Of a stretch of DNA of 64,000 nucleotides, positions 1 through 9,324 are shown piece after piece. The stretch spans positions 1 to 64,000 of the forward strand of contig CAMLKG010000024.1 in the NCBI GenBank assembly GCA_946480695.1, written 5' to 3'. How positions within the stretch are numbered: the first letter of the stretch is position 1; the number at the start of each line of letters is the position of its first letter. The notes beneath the pieces were generated by a model. That model ran no database searches. It had not been told where the DNA came from and saw only the letters and a program-made list of their open reading frames with translations. This DNA comes from an uncultured Cellvibrio sp. Lineage in GTDB: Bacteria; Pseudomonadota; Gammaproteobacteria; Pseudomonadales; Cellvibrionaceae. Both the position numbers and the translations under genes were made by a program.

Positions 1-155
1 TTCAGGGCAACGCAAGCCACATCGGCCAGGAAATCCCGGTCGCCTTGTTGTACCCGTCCACTTTGGTCATATACCTCTTGCACTACCAGTCGTTCGTAAT
101 AGTTATGCAGGAAATCCACGTCGTCGTCGAGAATATACCGGTGGTTAGTTAGCAT
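1..155 (-). CDS. ComFB-family protein, N-terminal part only
   Basis: The gene starts at an ATG on the minus strand (153-155) and runs off the left edge, so only about 51 codons are seen. The peptide begins MLTNHRYILDDDVDFLHNYY and continues through ERLV, then FLADVACVAL. The pattern of an early NYYERLV stretch followed by DVAC-ALN resembles the late-competence ComFB family, small proteins of unclear biochemical role. It is divergent from nothing visible: the next gene, mnmC, lies on the same strand and ends about 50 bp upstream of this start. The missing C-terminus prevents firm assignment. Confidence 0.6.
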   Translation of the reverse strand, partial: MLTNHRYILDDDVDFLHNYYERLVVQEVYDQSGRVQQGDRDFLADVACVAL

Positions 156-207
156 GGGCTTTGCCTCTCTCGGCTATTTTTCACGGATGCAAAGAGTATA
201 GACGCTG

Positions 208-2250
208 CTAACGTTTATTCTTGATTAAATCCCGAATTAAAAACCGCGCCGGGTTCAGGGCATTTAACAGTTCGCGGGGAATAGGTGGGGGCTCGCAATT
301 GATATGGGCGGCAAGTATTTCAGCACACAGCGGTGTATAAGCCAATCCGCGTGAGCCGTGGCCGACATTGATATATAAACCGGGCAGATATTTGCCAGTA
401 TCGGGAATAAATGCCTTGGCGTTTTTGCGCAAGGGCGCAAAGTGTTTCAGCATTGCGCTCTCGTCAGCTACCGGTCCTACTGCGGGCAGATAATCCGGCA
501 AGGTACAACGAAATGCGACACGTCCGTTTAATAATCCCAAATCAAGGTTTTTCCATTCATCAATAAAACCTTGCAACGGTGTGCGCAAATTTTCCAGATT
601 GGTGTGATGGTCTTCAATGCGCAAATCCATTATTTCATTTTTCAAATTAAACGTTGCGCCCGTGCAATGTATGCCGTTCGTGGCGGGAGCTATGTAACCT
701 TCACTACAGACAACAGTTTTAATTTTTTCACTCGTCGATGTTGCCGGTAAATAAGTAATTTGGCCGCGGATGGATTTAATAGGCAAGTGTTGTGTTTGGG
801 TAAAGCCCTGGGCGTGACGCGCATTGGCAATCACTACGACGGGCGCTTGTAATTCCGGATTATTATTGACACACCATTTCTCCCCATTGCGCTGGATTTC
901 CAACACCTCCACTGCGGTAATGACATTGATACGCGGGTGATCCACTAAATGGCGGCAAAGTTGGGCAGGGTTAATCCAGCCCGCGCCAGGAAAATAAAGT
1001 GCGTCCTGGGCCAGGGGTATACCGGCGATTTCACTCGCCTGGCGAGCGGAAACAAATTGTACCAGCTCATCGGCTGTGGAAAATTTCTCGCGCAATTGCG
1101 TTTGTAATAATTGTTCAGAATCGCAATAGGCTAATTGCAATACACCGGTTTTATTGCCGATATCAGGCCACCGGTTGGCATAAAACGATTGCGCGAATTG
1201 CAAGCTGGCTACATTAAATTCCGCCTGGGCTTCCTCCTTGTGGGACAGCTTGGCATAAAGGACACCTTGCGGATTGCCGGACGCTTCCGCCGCGATGGAC
1301 GACCTGCGTTCAACCAGGGTGATACTCCAGCCGCGTTCGGCAAGTGCGCGTGCACTGGTACAACCTGCAAGACCCGCGCCGATGATCAAGGCGTGCCGGT
1401 CACCGGGTTTTTGCAGGTTGCTCGCAATTGTCCAGGGAGATGGAAATGCAGAAAAACTTTTGTACGCGGGTTGCGGGTAGAGATAATCCCGGCTGTCCGC
1501 CGGCATTGACGCTTTCAACATGTCGCGCTTGCGACCGAAGCCCGCGACTTTTTTAATATCGAAACCCGCGAATTTTAATCCTTTTTTTACCGGGGCGGCT
1601 GCGCTGAAAGTGGCGGCAGTTGTGCCAGCGTTACTTAATAGGCGGATGCGGGAAAATAAATCCTCGCTCCACATTTGCGGATTTTTAGCCGGGGCAAAAC
1701 CATCCAGGAACCAGGCATCAACTTTAACGGAGTGAAGTGAATGGATCGGGTCAGGGCTGGCCAGGAGTTGCGCGAACCCTTCGGCAGCATCGTTAATAAT
1801 TAATGTTAACTTAATCCTGCCATCCATAAAGCTCAAACGGTGAAAGCCTTGCCCAACGATGCAGGGGTAAGCAGCAACTAATGGTTCAGATAAAAATGTT
1901 AATTCCGGCCAGAGCCCCAGTGCGCGAATCAAATCGGTTTTCCGGAGCGGGAATTTTTCCACACTGACAAAATGTAATTGCGAGGTGACTGGCGCAACCT
2001 TTAGCCATAAATCCCAGGCCGCCAAAAAATTCAGGCCCGAGCCGAAGCCGGTTTCAGCAATAACGAATGTATTGCCCGGGATGAGTTGGCCCCAGCGCTC
2101 TTGCAGTTGGTTATGCTGTAAAAAAACATGGCGCGTTTCGTCCAGGCCGTTGGCGCGGGAAAAATACACATCACCAAACACATTGGAGAGGGGTTGCCCA
2201 TACTCATCCCAATCTAACCGGGCGTACTCAACCTGCCGATCATCACTCAC
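208..2250 (-). CDS. mnmC: bifunctional tRNA wobble-uridine enzyme MnmC
   Basis: MnmC finishes the mnm5s2U34 wobble modification of tRNA: the C-terminal FAD domain removes the carboxymethyl group and the N-terminal domain methylates with SAM. The first ~240 residues carry the methyltransferase fold ([12 protein letters not shown], then [14 protein letters not shown]). From about residue 290 a dinucleotide fold ([14 protein letters not shown]) opens the FAD oxidoreductase, with [13 protein letters not shown] near the end. I start it at the GTG at 2248-2250, which overlaps the TGA of the upstream flavodoxin gene as GTGA. This gives 680 residues, close to the E. coli length; an ATG at 2283 is possible but would overlap fldB by 37 bp. 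Last gene of the trmL-yqcA-fldB-mnmC operon. Confidence 0.93.
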   Translation of the reverse strand: MSDDRQVEYARLDWDEYGQPLSNVFGDVYFSRANGLDETRHVFLQHNQLQERWGQLIPGNTFVIAETGFGSGLNFLAAWDLWLKVAPVTSQLHFVSVEKFPLRKTDLIRALGLWPELTFLSEPLVAAYPCIVGQGFHRLSFMDGRIKLTLIINDAAEGFAQLLASPDPIHSLHSVKVDAWFLDGFAPAKNPQMWSEDLFSRIRLLSNAGTTAATFSAAAPVKKGLKFAGFDIKKVAGFGRKRDMLKASMPADSRDYLYPQPAYKSFSAFPSPWTIASNLQKPGDRHALIIGAGLAGCTSARALAERGWSITLVERRSSIAAEASGNPQGVLYAKLSHKEEAQAEFNVASLQFAQSFYANRWPDIGNKTGVLQLAYCDSEQLLQTQLREKFSTADELVQFVSARQASEIAGIPLAQDALYFPGAGWINPAQLCRHLVDHPRINVITAVEVLEIQRNGEKWCVNNNPELQAPVVVIANARHAQGFTQTQHLPIKSIRGQITYLPATSTSEKIKTVVCSEGYIAPATNGIHCTGATFNLKNEIMDLRIEDHHTNLENLRTPLQGFIDEWKNLDLGLLNGRVAFRCTLPDYLPAVGPVADESAMLKHFAPLRKNAKAFIPDTGKYLPGLYINVGHGSRGLAYTPLCAEILAAHINCEPPPIPRELLNALNPARFLIRDLIKNKR

Positions 2251-2771
2251 AAAGCAAACTCTTGCAGAACTTGCGCACACCACTGCTGGATACGCGCATC
2301 ACTTAATTGGAATTCATTTTCTTCATCCAGTGCCAAACCCACAAAATATTTTCCGTCAGGGGTGAGGGCTTTGGATGCTTCGAACTCATATCCTTCGCGC
2401 GGCCAATAACCGCAGGGAATCGCACCGCGATGAATGAGCTTGCTGTGTAAATAGCCCATCGCGTCCAAAAACCATTCGGGATAACCGACCTGGTCACCCA
2501 AACCGTAAATGGCAATTTTTTTTCCGCCCAGATCCAAAGAATCCAACTCATCCCAAATTTCTTCCCAATCCTCTTGCAGCTCACCGTAGTCCCAGGTTGG
2601 AATGCCGAAAATGAGATAATCATAAAATTGGGTTTGGATAATAGGTGTATCCGCGATATTAAAAAAATCTATCCGGTCCTCACCGATACATTTGCGGATT
2701 TTTTCGCCTGCCATTTCGGTGTAACAGGTAGAACTGCCGTAAAACAATCCGATGGTTTTGGTATCACTCAT
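2247..2771 (-). CDS. fldB: flavodoxin 2 (FldB)
   Basis: Long-chain flavodoxin, an FMN electron carrier of the cytoplasm. The FMN phosphate loop [10 protein letters not shown] is at residues ~10-19, the [12 protein letters not shown] loop sits near residue 57, and [18 protein letters not shown] follows. These match E. coli FldB closely, including the LALDE and RIQQWC segments at the end. Length is 174 residues, as expected. I start at the ATG at 2769-2771; a GTG at 2778-2780 immediately after the yqcA stop would add three residues. It lies between yqcA and mnmC and overlaps the mnmC start by 4 bp, so it is translationally coupled to a flavin-dependent tRNA enzyme. Confidence 0.9.
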   Translation of the reverse strand: MSDTKTIGLFYGSSTCYTEMAGEKIRKCIGEDRIDFFNIADTPIIQTQFYDYLIFGIPTWDYGELQEDWEEIWDELDSLDLGGKKIAIYGLGDQVGYPEWFLDAMGYLHSKLIHRGAIPCGYWPREGYEFEASKALTPDGKYFVGLALDEENEFQLSDARIQQWCAQVLQEFAL

Positions 2772-2780
2772 AGCATTCAC

Positions 2781-3227
2781 TTAAATCAGTTGCGCCCAGC
2801 CTTGTATCCAATTGCGTGCCAGGGTGGCGGGGTCGTCACCGCTGCTCGCGTCAATTACCAGTGGCTCACCAATACGAATTGCACCCAGGTCTTCAAAGGC
2901 GGCATCCAGGGCTTTACCCGCTTCGTTAAACGTGGTGTAACTGCTATCCCCCAGGCTGATTACCCCGTAACGGCGCCCGGCGATGCGCGGGTAATCCCGG
3001 GTGAGGTGTAAATACAGTGGCTGGATGTTATCCGGCAAATCCCCGGAACCGGTATTTGAGTGGCACAGCAGGATAATCTCTTCAGGGTCACGCGCCAGGT
3101 CTTCCGCGCGGGCGTAAGTGTTAAGTGACACCTCATGGCCCAGGTTGCGCAATTCATCGCCAACCAATTCGCCGACCTGTTCCGCCGCCCCGTAAACACT
3201 ACCGATAAAAATTTGGATTTTGCTCAT
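2781..3227 (-). CDS. yqcA: short flavodoxin YqcA/MioC type
   Basis: A 148-residue flavodoxin-domain protein. The N-terminal phosphate loop is GSVYGAAEQVGE. The middle has HSNTGSGDLPDNIQPLY, and YGVISLGDSSYTTFNEAGK gives the isoalloxazine-binding loop. These segments match E. coli YqcA better than MioC (TTGQGDLPDSI and YGVIALGDSSY in YqcA). It would bind FMN and shuttle electrons; its physiological partner is not established. It is followed directly by fldB (GTG or ATG within 10 bp) and preceded by trmL with a 19-bp gap, so one operon is likely. Confidence 0.85.
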   Translation of the reverse strand: MSKIQIFIGSVYGAAEQVGELVGDELRNLGHEVSLNTYARAEDLARDPEEIILLCHSNTGSGDLPDNIQPLYLHLTRDYPRIAGRRYGVISLGDSSYTTFNEAGKALDAAFEDLGAIRIGEPLVIDASSGDDPATLARNWIQGWAQLI

Positions 3228-3246
3228 CAGCTTTTCTCATTTCACC

Positions 3247-3717
3247 TTAAACCGGAAGTGCGCCAGCATACCCTAACTGGCGCCAGGCTTCATAAACCAT
3301 AACGGCAACCGCGTTTGATAAGTTCATACTCCTGCTGTTAGCCACCATGGGAATACGCAACACCTGATCAACGGGTAGGGATTCGCGAATGCTCGCCGGC
3401 AACCCGCGTGATTCCGGGCCAAACAGTAAATAATCGCCCGGTTGAAATTGCGGGTCGCTGTGGCAGCGGGTGCCCTTGGTGCTCAACGCATAAATCCGTG
3501 CCGGTTTTTCGGCGTTGACAAATGCGTTCCAGTTGGTGTGGATCCGCACATCCTGGGTTTCCGCATAGTCCATGCCGGCGCGCGTAACGCTCTTTTCATC
3601 CAGGCTGAACCCCAAGGGCTCAATTAAGTGAAGCTGGCAACCGGTGTTAGCTGCTAATCGAATGATATTTCCCGTGTTGGGGGGAATTTCCGGCTCAAAA
3701 AGAACTATGTTCAACAT
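3247..3717 (-). CDS. trmL: tRNA (cytidine/uridine-34-2'-O)-methyltransferase TrmL
   Basis: SPOUT-class methyltransferase that adds a 2'-O-methyl group to the wobble base of some leucine tRNAs. The N-terminus [20 protein letters not shown] is characteristic. The knot region is visible as [11 protein letters not shown] (about residues 95-105) and [18 protein letters not shown] near the C-terminus, which together form the SAM pocket. Length 156 residues matches E. coli TrmL/YibK. It is the promoter-proximal gene of the operon and faces away from the MSHA pilus cluster, which starts on the other strand. Confidence 0.94.
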   Translation of the reverse strand: MLNIVLFEPEIPPNTGNIIRLAANTGCQLHLIEPLGFSLDEKSVTRAGMDYAETQDVRIHTNWNAFVNAEKPARIYALSTKGTRCHSDPQFQPGDYLLFGPESRGLPASIRESLPVDQVLRIPMVANSRSMNLSNAVAVMVYEAWRQLGYAGALPV

Positions 3718-3868
3718 TTGGCGTTTTTACCCTTTATGGTCTATGTTTTTTGGTAATCGTTATGTTTCCGGCGTCAATTATAAGCAAGTGTTATTAATTT
3801 CCCTTGCACAATTTTTCAGCTGGCTATTCACACTCTTTATCCGGGTATTTGGAAGCGAGAATCAGCTC

Positions 3869-4816
3869 TTGAACGCAATTGCGGAAAAAATAACCAGGGT
3901 TTTGCGCGGCAGCCAGCGCCAAAACCAAATAGTGGGTGTTGATTTTACTCCCGAAGGCGTTGCTTTTGCGCATATCCGACGTCCCGCTGCACAACAACCA
4001 CTGTTACTCCATTGTGATTTCATTCCAGTGGAAGCAGGCGTCGAACCCGCTGAATTATTGCGTGGCCGTTTAGCAAAAATAGGCGTGCAACGTGTGCCTT
4101 GTAACCTGGTGATGGGAACCGGTAACTACCAACTTATTTTGGGCGAAGCGCCGAAAGTTCCGCAGGAAGAATTGGCGGAGGCTTTGCGTTGGCGCGTGAA
4201 AGACTTAATCCAATATCCCCTTGCGGAAGCGATTGTAGATGGTTTCTTTTTGCCGGAGGACAGCGCGCGGGCCGGCAATCGAATGGCTTATGCGGTAGTG
4301 GCGCAACGCAGGCAAATTGAAGCGCAAGTCAGTGCAGCGAAAACGGCGGGCCTTGAGTTAAAAAATATCGATATTCCCGAATTGGTTTTGCGCAATTTAG
4401 CCGAGACCTGTTGTGATACCAAACGCGGTGTGGCGATCGTCAAATTGCACCAGGGCGGCGGCAGCTTGCAAATTATTCGCGATGGCAATTTATATTTGGC
4501 CCGCCAGTTTTCGCTCGCTTATAACGCGGGCCTGCTCGATGATTTGCCCGGCGATGCGCTGGTGTTGGAATTGCAACGTTCGCTGGATTATTTCGAAAGG
4601 CAAATGCGCCAGGTTCCGCCGAGCCATGTTTACCTGTGCGGTGAAAACGTTACGAACGACAAAATCACGCCGGAAATTCGCAATTCACTGGCTGTCAGCA
4701 TCAATTTGCTCAATTTGGAAAATGGTTTGCAGCTGAGCGATGCAATTCCCGAACATAGCTTGTCCTTATGCTTGCATGCGATTGGTGCCGCTTTGCGCCA
4801 GGACCAGGTGGGGTAG
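3869..4816 (+). CDS. mshI: MSHA biogenesis protein MshI (PilM-like)
   Basis: Cytoplasmic PilM-like, actin-fold protein of the inner-membrane assembly platform. The family pattern is seen as IVGVDFTPEGVAFAHI near the N-terminus and AYVVAQRR-like and LELQRSLDYFERQ segments later. The start is uncertain. The open frame extends back into trmL (to 3644), but the upstream part encodes an unrelated hydrophobic stretch and overlaps the divergent trmL start. I choose the in-frame TTG at 3869, preceded by GAGA, which gives a short basic N-terminus before IVGVDF, as in other MshI proteins (315 residues). The ATG at 3743 is the main alternative. A weak promoter-like TTGCAC lies at 3804-3809. First gene of the MSHA operon; no mshH is visible upstream. 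Confidence 0.8.
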   Translation: MNAIAEKITRVLRGSQRQNQIVGVDFTPEGVAFAHIRRPAAQQPLLLHCDFIPVEAGVEPAELLRGRLAKIGVQRVPCNLVMGTGNYQLILGEAPKVPQEELAEALRWRVKDLIQYPLAEAIVDGFFLPEDSARAGNRMAYAVVAQRRQIEAQVSAAKTAGLELKNIDIPELVLRNLAETCCDTKRGVAIVKLHQGGGSLQIIRDGNLYLARQFSLAYNAGLLDDLPGDALVLELQRSLDYFERQMRQVPPSHVYLCGENVTNDKITPEIRNSLAVSINLLNLENGLQLSDAIPEHSLSLCLHAIGAALRQDQVG

Positions 4817-4819
4817 GCC

Positions 4820-5503
4820 ATGCAGCAAATTAATTTATATTTACCCGAATTCCAACCGAACCGACAGCCGTTACGCAGTATTCATATGCTGTGGGGGCTT
4901 GTCGCTTTTATTGTGTTGCTAATGCTCGTCAGTTTTTTTTCTGCGCAGCACAATCGCCAGCGAACTGATGATGTGGCCCGGCAGCACCTGCAACTGGAGC
5001 AGTTAAAAGCCCGCGTTGCGCAGTTGGAGCAGCAACGTCCTACAGCCAACCTGGCGGAGCTGGATGCGCAATCGCTACAGCTTGCGGAAGAATTGCAGCG
5101 CCGCGAGCAAATTTATAACGTGATTGTTAATAAGGATCTGGGCAATAACACCGGTTTTTCTGCACATCTGCGTGCACTCGGCCGCCAATCGCTGGACACA
5201 ATAAGCCTTGAGGCCTTCTCCTTATTAGCGGGTGGCAATTACCTGGAATTTGCCGGGAAAACCCACTCGGTTGACCAGGTGCCTTTGTACGTCCAACGCT
5301 TGCGTTCGGATCCGGCGTTTTCACAATCCGGGTTTGGCGTGTTGAACGCCGAGCCGCAAGATAAATCAACAGGTATCTTCGAATTTTCGTTAGCGAAACA
5401 GACTGGTGCCATAAAGCAGGATGATTCCAGGACGGCAGTTCAAACATTGATAGAGATGAATGCCGGGCCCGAAGATCAAAACCAATCGCGAGGACCAAAT
5501 TGA
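4820..5503 (+). CDS. MSHA PilN-like protein (MshI2 position)
   Basis: PilN-type bitopic membrane protein of the pilus alignment complex. The sequence starts MQQINLYLPEF, the PilN-like N-terminal signature that docks into PilM/MshI. A single transmembrane helix follows at about residues 26-47, then a coiled-coil stretch (residues ~50-100, rich in QLEQLKARVAQLEQQ) and a small periplasmic domain. The ATG lies 3 bp after the mshI stop and is preceded by GGGGTAGG. Its gene order (between mshI and mshJ) corresponds to mshI2 in Vibrio clusters. The last codons overlap mshJ as TGATG. Confidence 0.82.
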   Translation: MQQINLYLPEFQPNRQPLRSIHMLWGLVAFIVLLMLVSFFSAQHNRQRTDDVARQHLQLEQLKARVAQLEQQRPTANLAELDAQSLQLAEELQRREQIYNVIVNKDLGNNTGFSAHLRALGRQSLDTISLEAFSLLAGGNYLEFAGKTHSVDQVPLYVQRLRSDPAFSQSGFGVLNAEPQDKSTGIFEFSLAKQTGAIKQDDSRTAVQTLIEMNAGPEDQNQSRGPN

Positions 5504-6189
5504 TGTCGAACGCGATTCAGCAACTGATGGAAAAAATCGATAGCCGCGTTATGCGTGAGCGCGTGTTGATTTTTTTAAGCCTCCTCGCGGTTGTTTTCGT
5601 ATTGTGGAATTTCCTGGTACAGGGTCATTTTGACAAGCAGCGGGAAGCCCTTGTGCTCGAAGCGCAACAAATCGGCAGTGAACAAAAAGCCCTTGAGTCT
5701 CGTGTTACGGAGTTAACACTCGCCCTGGCCAATGACCCTGCCATCGCGCGTAAAAATGAAATTGCACATCTAAACCAGCGCATCACGGAAGTGGAAACAC
5801 GCTTATCAGGTTTGTCGCAAGGGCTGATTGGTGTAGCCCAATTACCCAAGGCATTGGAGGATGTATTACAAAAAACAGCGGCGGTAAACGTACTGCAAGT
5901 ACGCACTTTGCCTGTTGATGAGTTGCGTTTAACTAACAGTGCATCAGGTGAAATTGCCAATTCCCCTGCATCAAAAGACACAGGCGGAACGGGCGTGTAT
6001 AAGCACGGGGTTTTGATTCGTGTCAGTGGGAGTTACCAACAACTTTTGCAACTCCTGACCGATATTGAAGCCTTGCCATGGCGGTTTTATTGGGAATCGC
6101 TGGATTATCGTGTGACTGAATACCCCGATGCAACCATCAATATCCGCGTATTTACGCTCAGCTCAGAGGAGGGGTCGCTAGGTGTATAA
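5503..6189 (+). CDS. mshJ: MSHA biogenesis protein MshJ (PilO/GspM-like)
   Basis: A 228-residue inner-membrane protein with one N-terminal transmembrane segment (about residues 21-41, VLIFLSLLAVVFVLWNFLV). A long coiled coil and a C-terminal ferredoxin-like domain of the PilO type follow. With MshI and the PilN-like protein it would form the periplasmic alignment complex linking the motor platform to the secretin. The ATG at 5503 overlaps the preceding TGA (TGATG) and has GAGG about 9 bp upstream. Identified by size, topology and position. Confidence 0.82.
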   Translation: MSNAIQQLMEKIDSRVMRERVLIFLSLLAVVFVLWNFLVQGHFDKQREALVLEAQQIGSEQKALESRVTELTLALANDPAIARKNEIAHLNQRITEVETRLSGLSQGLIGVAQLPKALEDVLQKTAAVNVLQVRTLPVDELRLTNSASGEIANSPASKDTGGTGVYKHGVLIRVSGSYQQLLQLLTDIEALPWRFYWESLDYRVTEYPDATINIRVFTLSSEEGSLGV

Positions 6190-6523
6190 ATGGTTAATTT
6201 GCGTCACTTTTATTTGCGCGAGTATTAAACCCTTCGCGGAAATTGACAGCGGTAACGAAATTCGTGATCCGACAACGCCGTTGGGATATGTCGCTCGCGA
6301 TTTGGCGGATGTGCCGGAGCAAAATTTTGAGCTGGATTCGGTACTTATTGGTTCGCACCGCAAATTGGCAATCATCAATGGCAATAGCCTGCGTGAGGGC
6401 CAGCTGATACCGGGCAGTAGCGGGATAAAAGTGCGGAGCATACTGCCGCAAAGAGTTATTTTGCAGCAGGGCGGTAATATTTGGTCAATCACATTGTCAC
6501 CTGATGTGATTAAAAGACATTAA
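6182..6523 (+). CDS. mshK: MSHA biogenesis protein MshK (PilP-like)
   Basis: A 113-residue exported protein. A hydrophobic signal-like N-terminus (VYKWLICVTFICASIKPFAE) precedes a small domain beginning DPTTPLGY, typical of MshK/PilP/GspC-like proteins that contact the secretin. The start is a GTG at 6182, with a strong GAGGAGG nine bases upstream that lies in the end of mshJ; the two genes overlap by 8 bp. Position between mshJ and mshL is conserved in MSHA clusters. Confidence 0.78.
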   Translation: MYKWLICVTFICASIKPFAEIDSGNEIRDPTTPLGYVARDLADVPEQNFELDSVLIGSHRKLAIINGNSLREGQLIPGSSGIKVRSILPQRVILQQGGNIWSITLSPDVIKRH

Positions 6524-6553
6524 TTGATGCGGGATCTAATTGAGGCAGTGACA

Positions 6554-8374
6554 ATGCTCACCAGACTTGAACAGAAAAACGGTGTAATCCAGCGCCCTAT
6601 AACAAAAATCGCTGCGGTGTTTTTCGCATCACTCCTGGTTGCCTGTACTTCCAGTGATGCCAACAAAAAATTACTCACTGAAGATGCGATGGACAAGGTG
6701 GTAGCGCAGCAAGGGGAACAAAAAAAATCACCGGCATCTGTGCCATCCGACGTTAGCAAGACATTGCTGGACAACCAGGCAATCGCCTCGGGCGGTTCTC
6801 TAAAAAACACTGGTGACCGTTTTGATGTGTCGGTTCGGAATGTGCCCGCCAAGGCATTTTTTCTGGGGTTGGTAAACGGCACAGGGATTAACCTGGTTGT
6901 TCATCCCGAAGTGGATGGCAGCATAACCCTTGATTTAAAAAATGTTACGGTGGATGAAGTATTGCGCGTAACGCGTGATATCTATGGTTACGAATTTAAA
7001 CGGGATAGAAATATCTATTCCGTTTATGCCAATGCTTTACGTACCGAAGTGTTTCAAATCAATTATCTTGATGTCCAACGTGTCGGCGTATCCGATACCA
7101 GCGTCTTAATCGGGCGAGCGCAAACATCTGGAAATAATTCCAATGGAAACTCCGGTGGCAACAATACCGCTAATGAAAACGCCAACCTCCTGGCGATGAT
7201 TCAAAATGCGACCCAAGGCGAAAATAACAACGGGGGTGGCGCCACTGGGTCTGCTTTGACACCGGGTTCACGGGTACAAACGCTAAACCGCACCGATTTC
7301 TGGTCTTCACTGGAAAATACTGTTGTCTCCATTATTGGTGGTGAAAACGAGGATCGTTCGGTCATTGTTACTCCGCAAGCGGGAATGATTGTGGTAAAGG
7401 CCATGCCCAATGAATTAAACGCGGTGCGCGAATTCCTTGAACGCTCTGAGTTGAGTGTAAAGCGCCAGGTAATCCTGGAAGCAAAAATCCTGGAAGTACG
7501 TTTAAGCGAAGGTTTTGAAGCGGGCATTAATTGGGGGGCTATAAGCGGGCAAATTACCGCCGCCAAAAATCTCCAGGATGGATTCCTGTTGAATACCGAT
7601 GGGGCTTCACCTGTGGATGAGTTCAGATCGCTAACGCGTACATTTACCTATACCGACAGTGCTGGAAATTTGCAGACTGTGCAGGTTCCTGCCCGCGAAA
7701 AAGTAGGTGGGACGGTCGCGGGGTTAATTCAATTAACCGATATCACAAAACTGCTCTCATTTCTGGAAACCCAGGGCACTGTACAGGTTCTCTCCAGCCC
7801 GCGCGTATCGACAGTGAATAATCAGAAGGCCGTCATCCGTGTCGGCTCGGATGAATATTTTGTTACCGGAATTTCAAGCAATACCACTTCCAACGCCGCA
7901 TCCATCACCAGCACTCCAAATATCGAATTGTCTTCTTTCTTCAGCGGAATTTCGCTGGATGTGACTCCACAAATATCTGAAAGCGGCGAGGTTATCCTGC
8001 ATATCCACCCTGTCGTCAGTGAAGTGACTGACCAACAAAAGGTATTCACTGTTGGTGATGAAGAATTTGCATTACCCCTGGCGTTGCGTGGGGTCCGTGA
8101 GTCCGACAGCATTGTAAAGGCGGCTAACGGCCAAGTGATTGTATTGGGCGGATTGATGACGGAATCTTCAAATGTAACGGATGGCAAGCGGCCTATATTG
8201 GGCGATATTCCCGGTGTAAACGCGTTGTTCCGTACTAAAAATAAATCCAAAGCCAAAACTGAACTGGTTATTTTATTGCGCCCGATAGTGATCAATCAAA
8301 ATACCTGGGACGCGCAGATCAGTGAAGTGCACGAAAGTATGCAACGTATGGGCGAGGCCTATAGAAACAAATAG
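6554..8374 (+). CDS. mshL: MSHA outer-membrane secretin MshL
   Basis: Secretin forming the outer-membrane channel for the pilus. The N-terminus has a lipoprotein signal (LLVAC around residue 30 from this start). An STN/N0 domain follows (FDVSVRNVPAKAFFLGLV). A Gly/Asn-rich spacer (around residues 195-235) precedes N1-type and secretin domains with VLSSPRVSTVNNQKAVIRVG, SLDVTPQI and VLGGLMTE. I choose the ATG at 6554 because GAGG lies 8 bp upstream; an ATG at 6527 would give a longer N-terminus without a clear site. Length 606 residues. It follows mshK with a 30-bp gap. The low-complexity Asn/Gly loop is longer than I would expect but lies between domains. Confidence 0.92.
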   Translation: MLTRLEQKNGVIQRPITKIAAVFFASLLVACTSSDANKKLLTEDAMDKVVAQQGEQKKSPASVPSDVSKTLLDNQAIASGGSLKNTGDRFDVSVRNVPAKAFFLGLVNGTGINLVVHPEVDGSITLDLKNVTVDEVLRVTRDIYGYEFKRDRNIYSVYANALRTEVFQINYLDVQRVGVSDTSVLIGRAQTSGNNSNGNSGGNNTANENANLLAMIQNATQGENNNGGGATGSALTPGSRVQTLNRTDFWSSLENTVVSIIGGENEDRSVIVTPQAGMIVVKAMPNELNAVREFLERSELSVKRQVILEAKILEVRLSEGFEAGINWGAISGQITAAKNLQDGFLLNTDGASPVDEFRSLTRTFTYTDSAGNLQTVQVPAREKVGGTVAGLIQLTDITKLLSFLETQGTVQVLSSPRVSTVNNQKAVIRVGSDEYFVTGISSNTTSNAASITSTPNIELSSFFSGISLDVTPQISESGEVILHIHPVVSEVTDQQKVFTVGDEEFALPLALRGVRESDSIVKAANGQVIVLGGLMTESSNVTDGKRPILGDIPGVNALFRTKNKSKAKTELVILLRPIVINQNTWDAQISEVHESMQRMGEAYRNK

Positions 8375-8403
8375 CGGCACACCAGTCCGTAGCGAGGTTT
8401 CCC

Positions 8404-9324
8404 ATGTATCGTCAACATTTCGGTTTGAAGGAGCATCCCTTTTCATTAACCCCGGATACCCAATTTTATTTTAACAGCCAAAGCCATCGCGAGGTGCTAA
8501 GCACATTGCTCCTGGCGCTACGCCATAGCGAGGGGTTTATTAAAATAGTGGGAGAGGTCGGTACGGGCAAAACCTTGCTAAGCCGCAAATTACTTGCGAG
8601 CCTGGGTGATAATTTTATTTCCGCTTATATTCCCAATCCCTATTTAACCCCCGATGAACTTAAATGGTTTTTGGCAGAGGAAATTGGCATTGCCTATTCG
8701 CCTGAAGTTCCATCGTATCAATTACTAAAAGATATCAATTTACGCCTGGTTGAGTTGGCCCAACAAAAACGCCAGGTGGTATTGGTAGTGGATGAAGCGC
8801 AAGCCATGCCGCGTGAAACAATAGAAGCACTGCGTTTGTTGACGAATTTGGAGACCGAAAAAAGTAAATTGCTACAGGTTGTATTATTCGGGCAACCCGA
8901 GTTGGATGAACTTTTGGATCGACCGGATCTTCGCCAATTAAAACAGCGCATCGTATTTGCGGAATATTTACAAACAATACCCAAAACCAGTTTGGCTGAT
9001 TATTTGTCCTATCGTTTACATTCGGCAGGGTATAGGGGCGCCTCATTATTTTCACCGACGGCTGTTAAATTGCTCTACAAAGCATCCGCCGGGGTGCCGC
9101 GATTAATTAATGTCATTGCCCACAAAGCATTATTGGCTGCCTATGGACAAGGGGCGGAGCGTGTAAATCGCCAGCACATGGTACGTGCGATTATGGATAC
9201 CGCCGAGAGCCGGTCATTGGGGCGCTGGCTGGCACGGCGCGATTACTGGTTGTGGCCAACATTGGCAGCGGGTGCAGCGGCAGCGGTTGTGTTAGCTCCC
9301 GGTTTGCTGGGAGGCATGTCATGA
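8404..9324 (+). CDS. mshM: MSHA ATPase MshM (ExeA-like)
   Basis: A 306-residue AAA protein of the ExeA/GspA type. It opens MYRQHFGLKEHPFSLTPDT, the usual ExeA-like start. Walker A is GEVGTGKT (about residues 49-56), Walker B is VVLVVDEAQAMP (~126-137), and a helical lid follows (SAGVPRLINVIAHKALLAAYG). A single hydrophobic helix close to the C-terminus (WPTLAAGAAAAVVLAPGLLG) would anchor it in the inner membrane. In ExeA systems such proteins help the secretin pass or bind peptidoglycan; here there is no obvious peptidoglycan-binding domain after the helix. ATGA overlap with mshN. Confidence 0.9.
   Translation: MYRQHFGLKEHPFSLTPDTQFYFNSQSHREVLSTLLLALRHSEGFIKIVGEVGTGKTLLSRKLLASLGDNFISAYIPNPYLTPDELKWFLAEEIGIAYSPEVPSYQLLKDINLRLVELAQQKRQVVLVVDEAQAMPRETIEALRLLTNLETEKSKLLQVVLFGQPELDELLDRPDLRQLKQRIVFAEYLQTIPKTSLADYLSYRLHSAGYRGASLFSPTAVKLLYKASAGVPRLINVIAHKALLAAYGQGAERVNRQHMVRAIMDTAESRSLGRWLARRDYWLWPTLAAGAAAAVVLAPGLLGGMS

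Noticed and set aside
3644..3868. Longer mshI starting at 3644 or 3743
   Set aside because: The additional N-terminus is an unrelated hydrophobic stretch overlapping trmL and its promoter. The TTG at 3869 fits the family better, though it is not proven.
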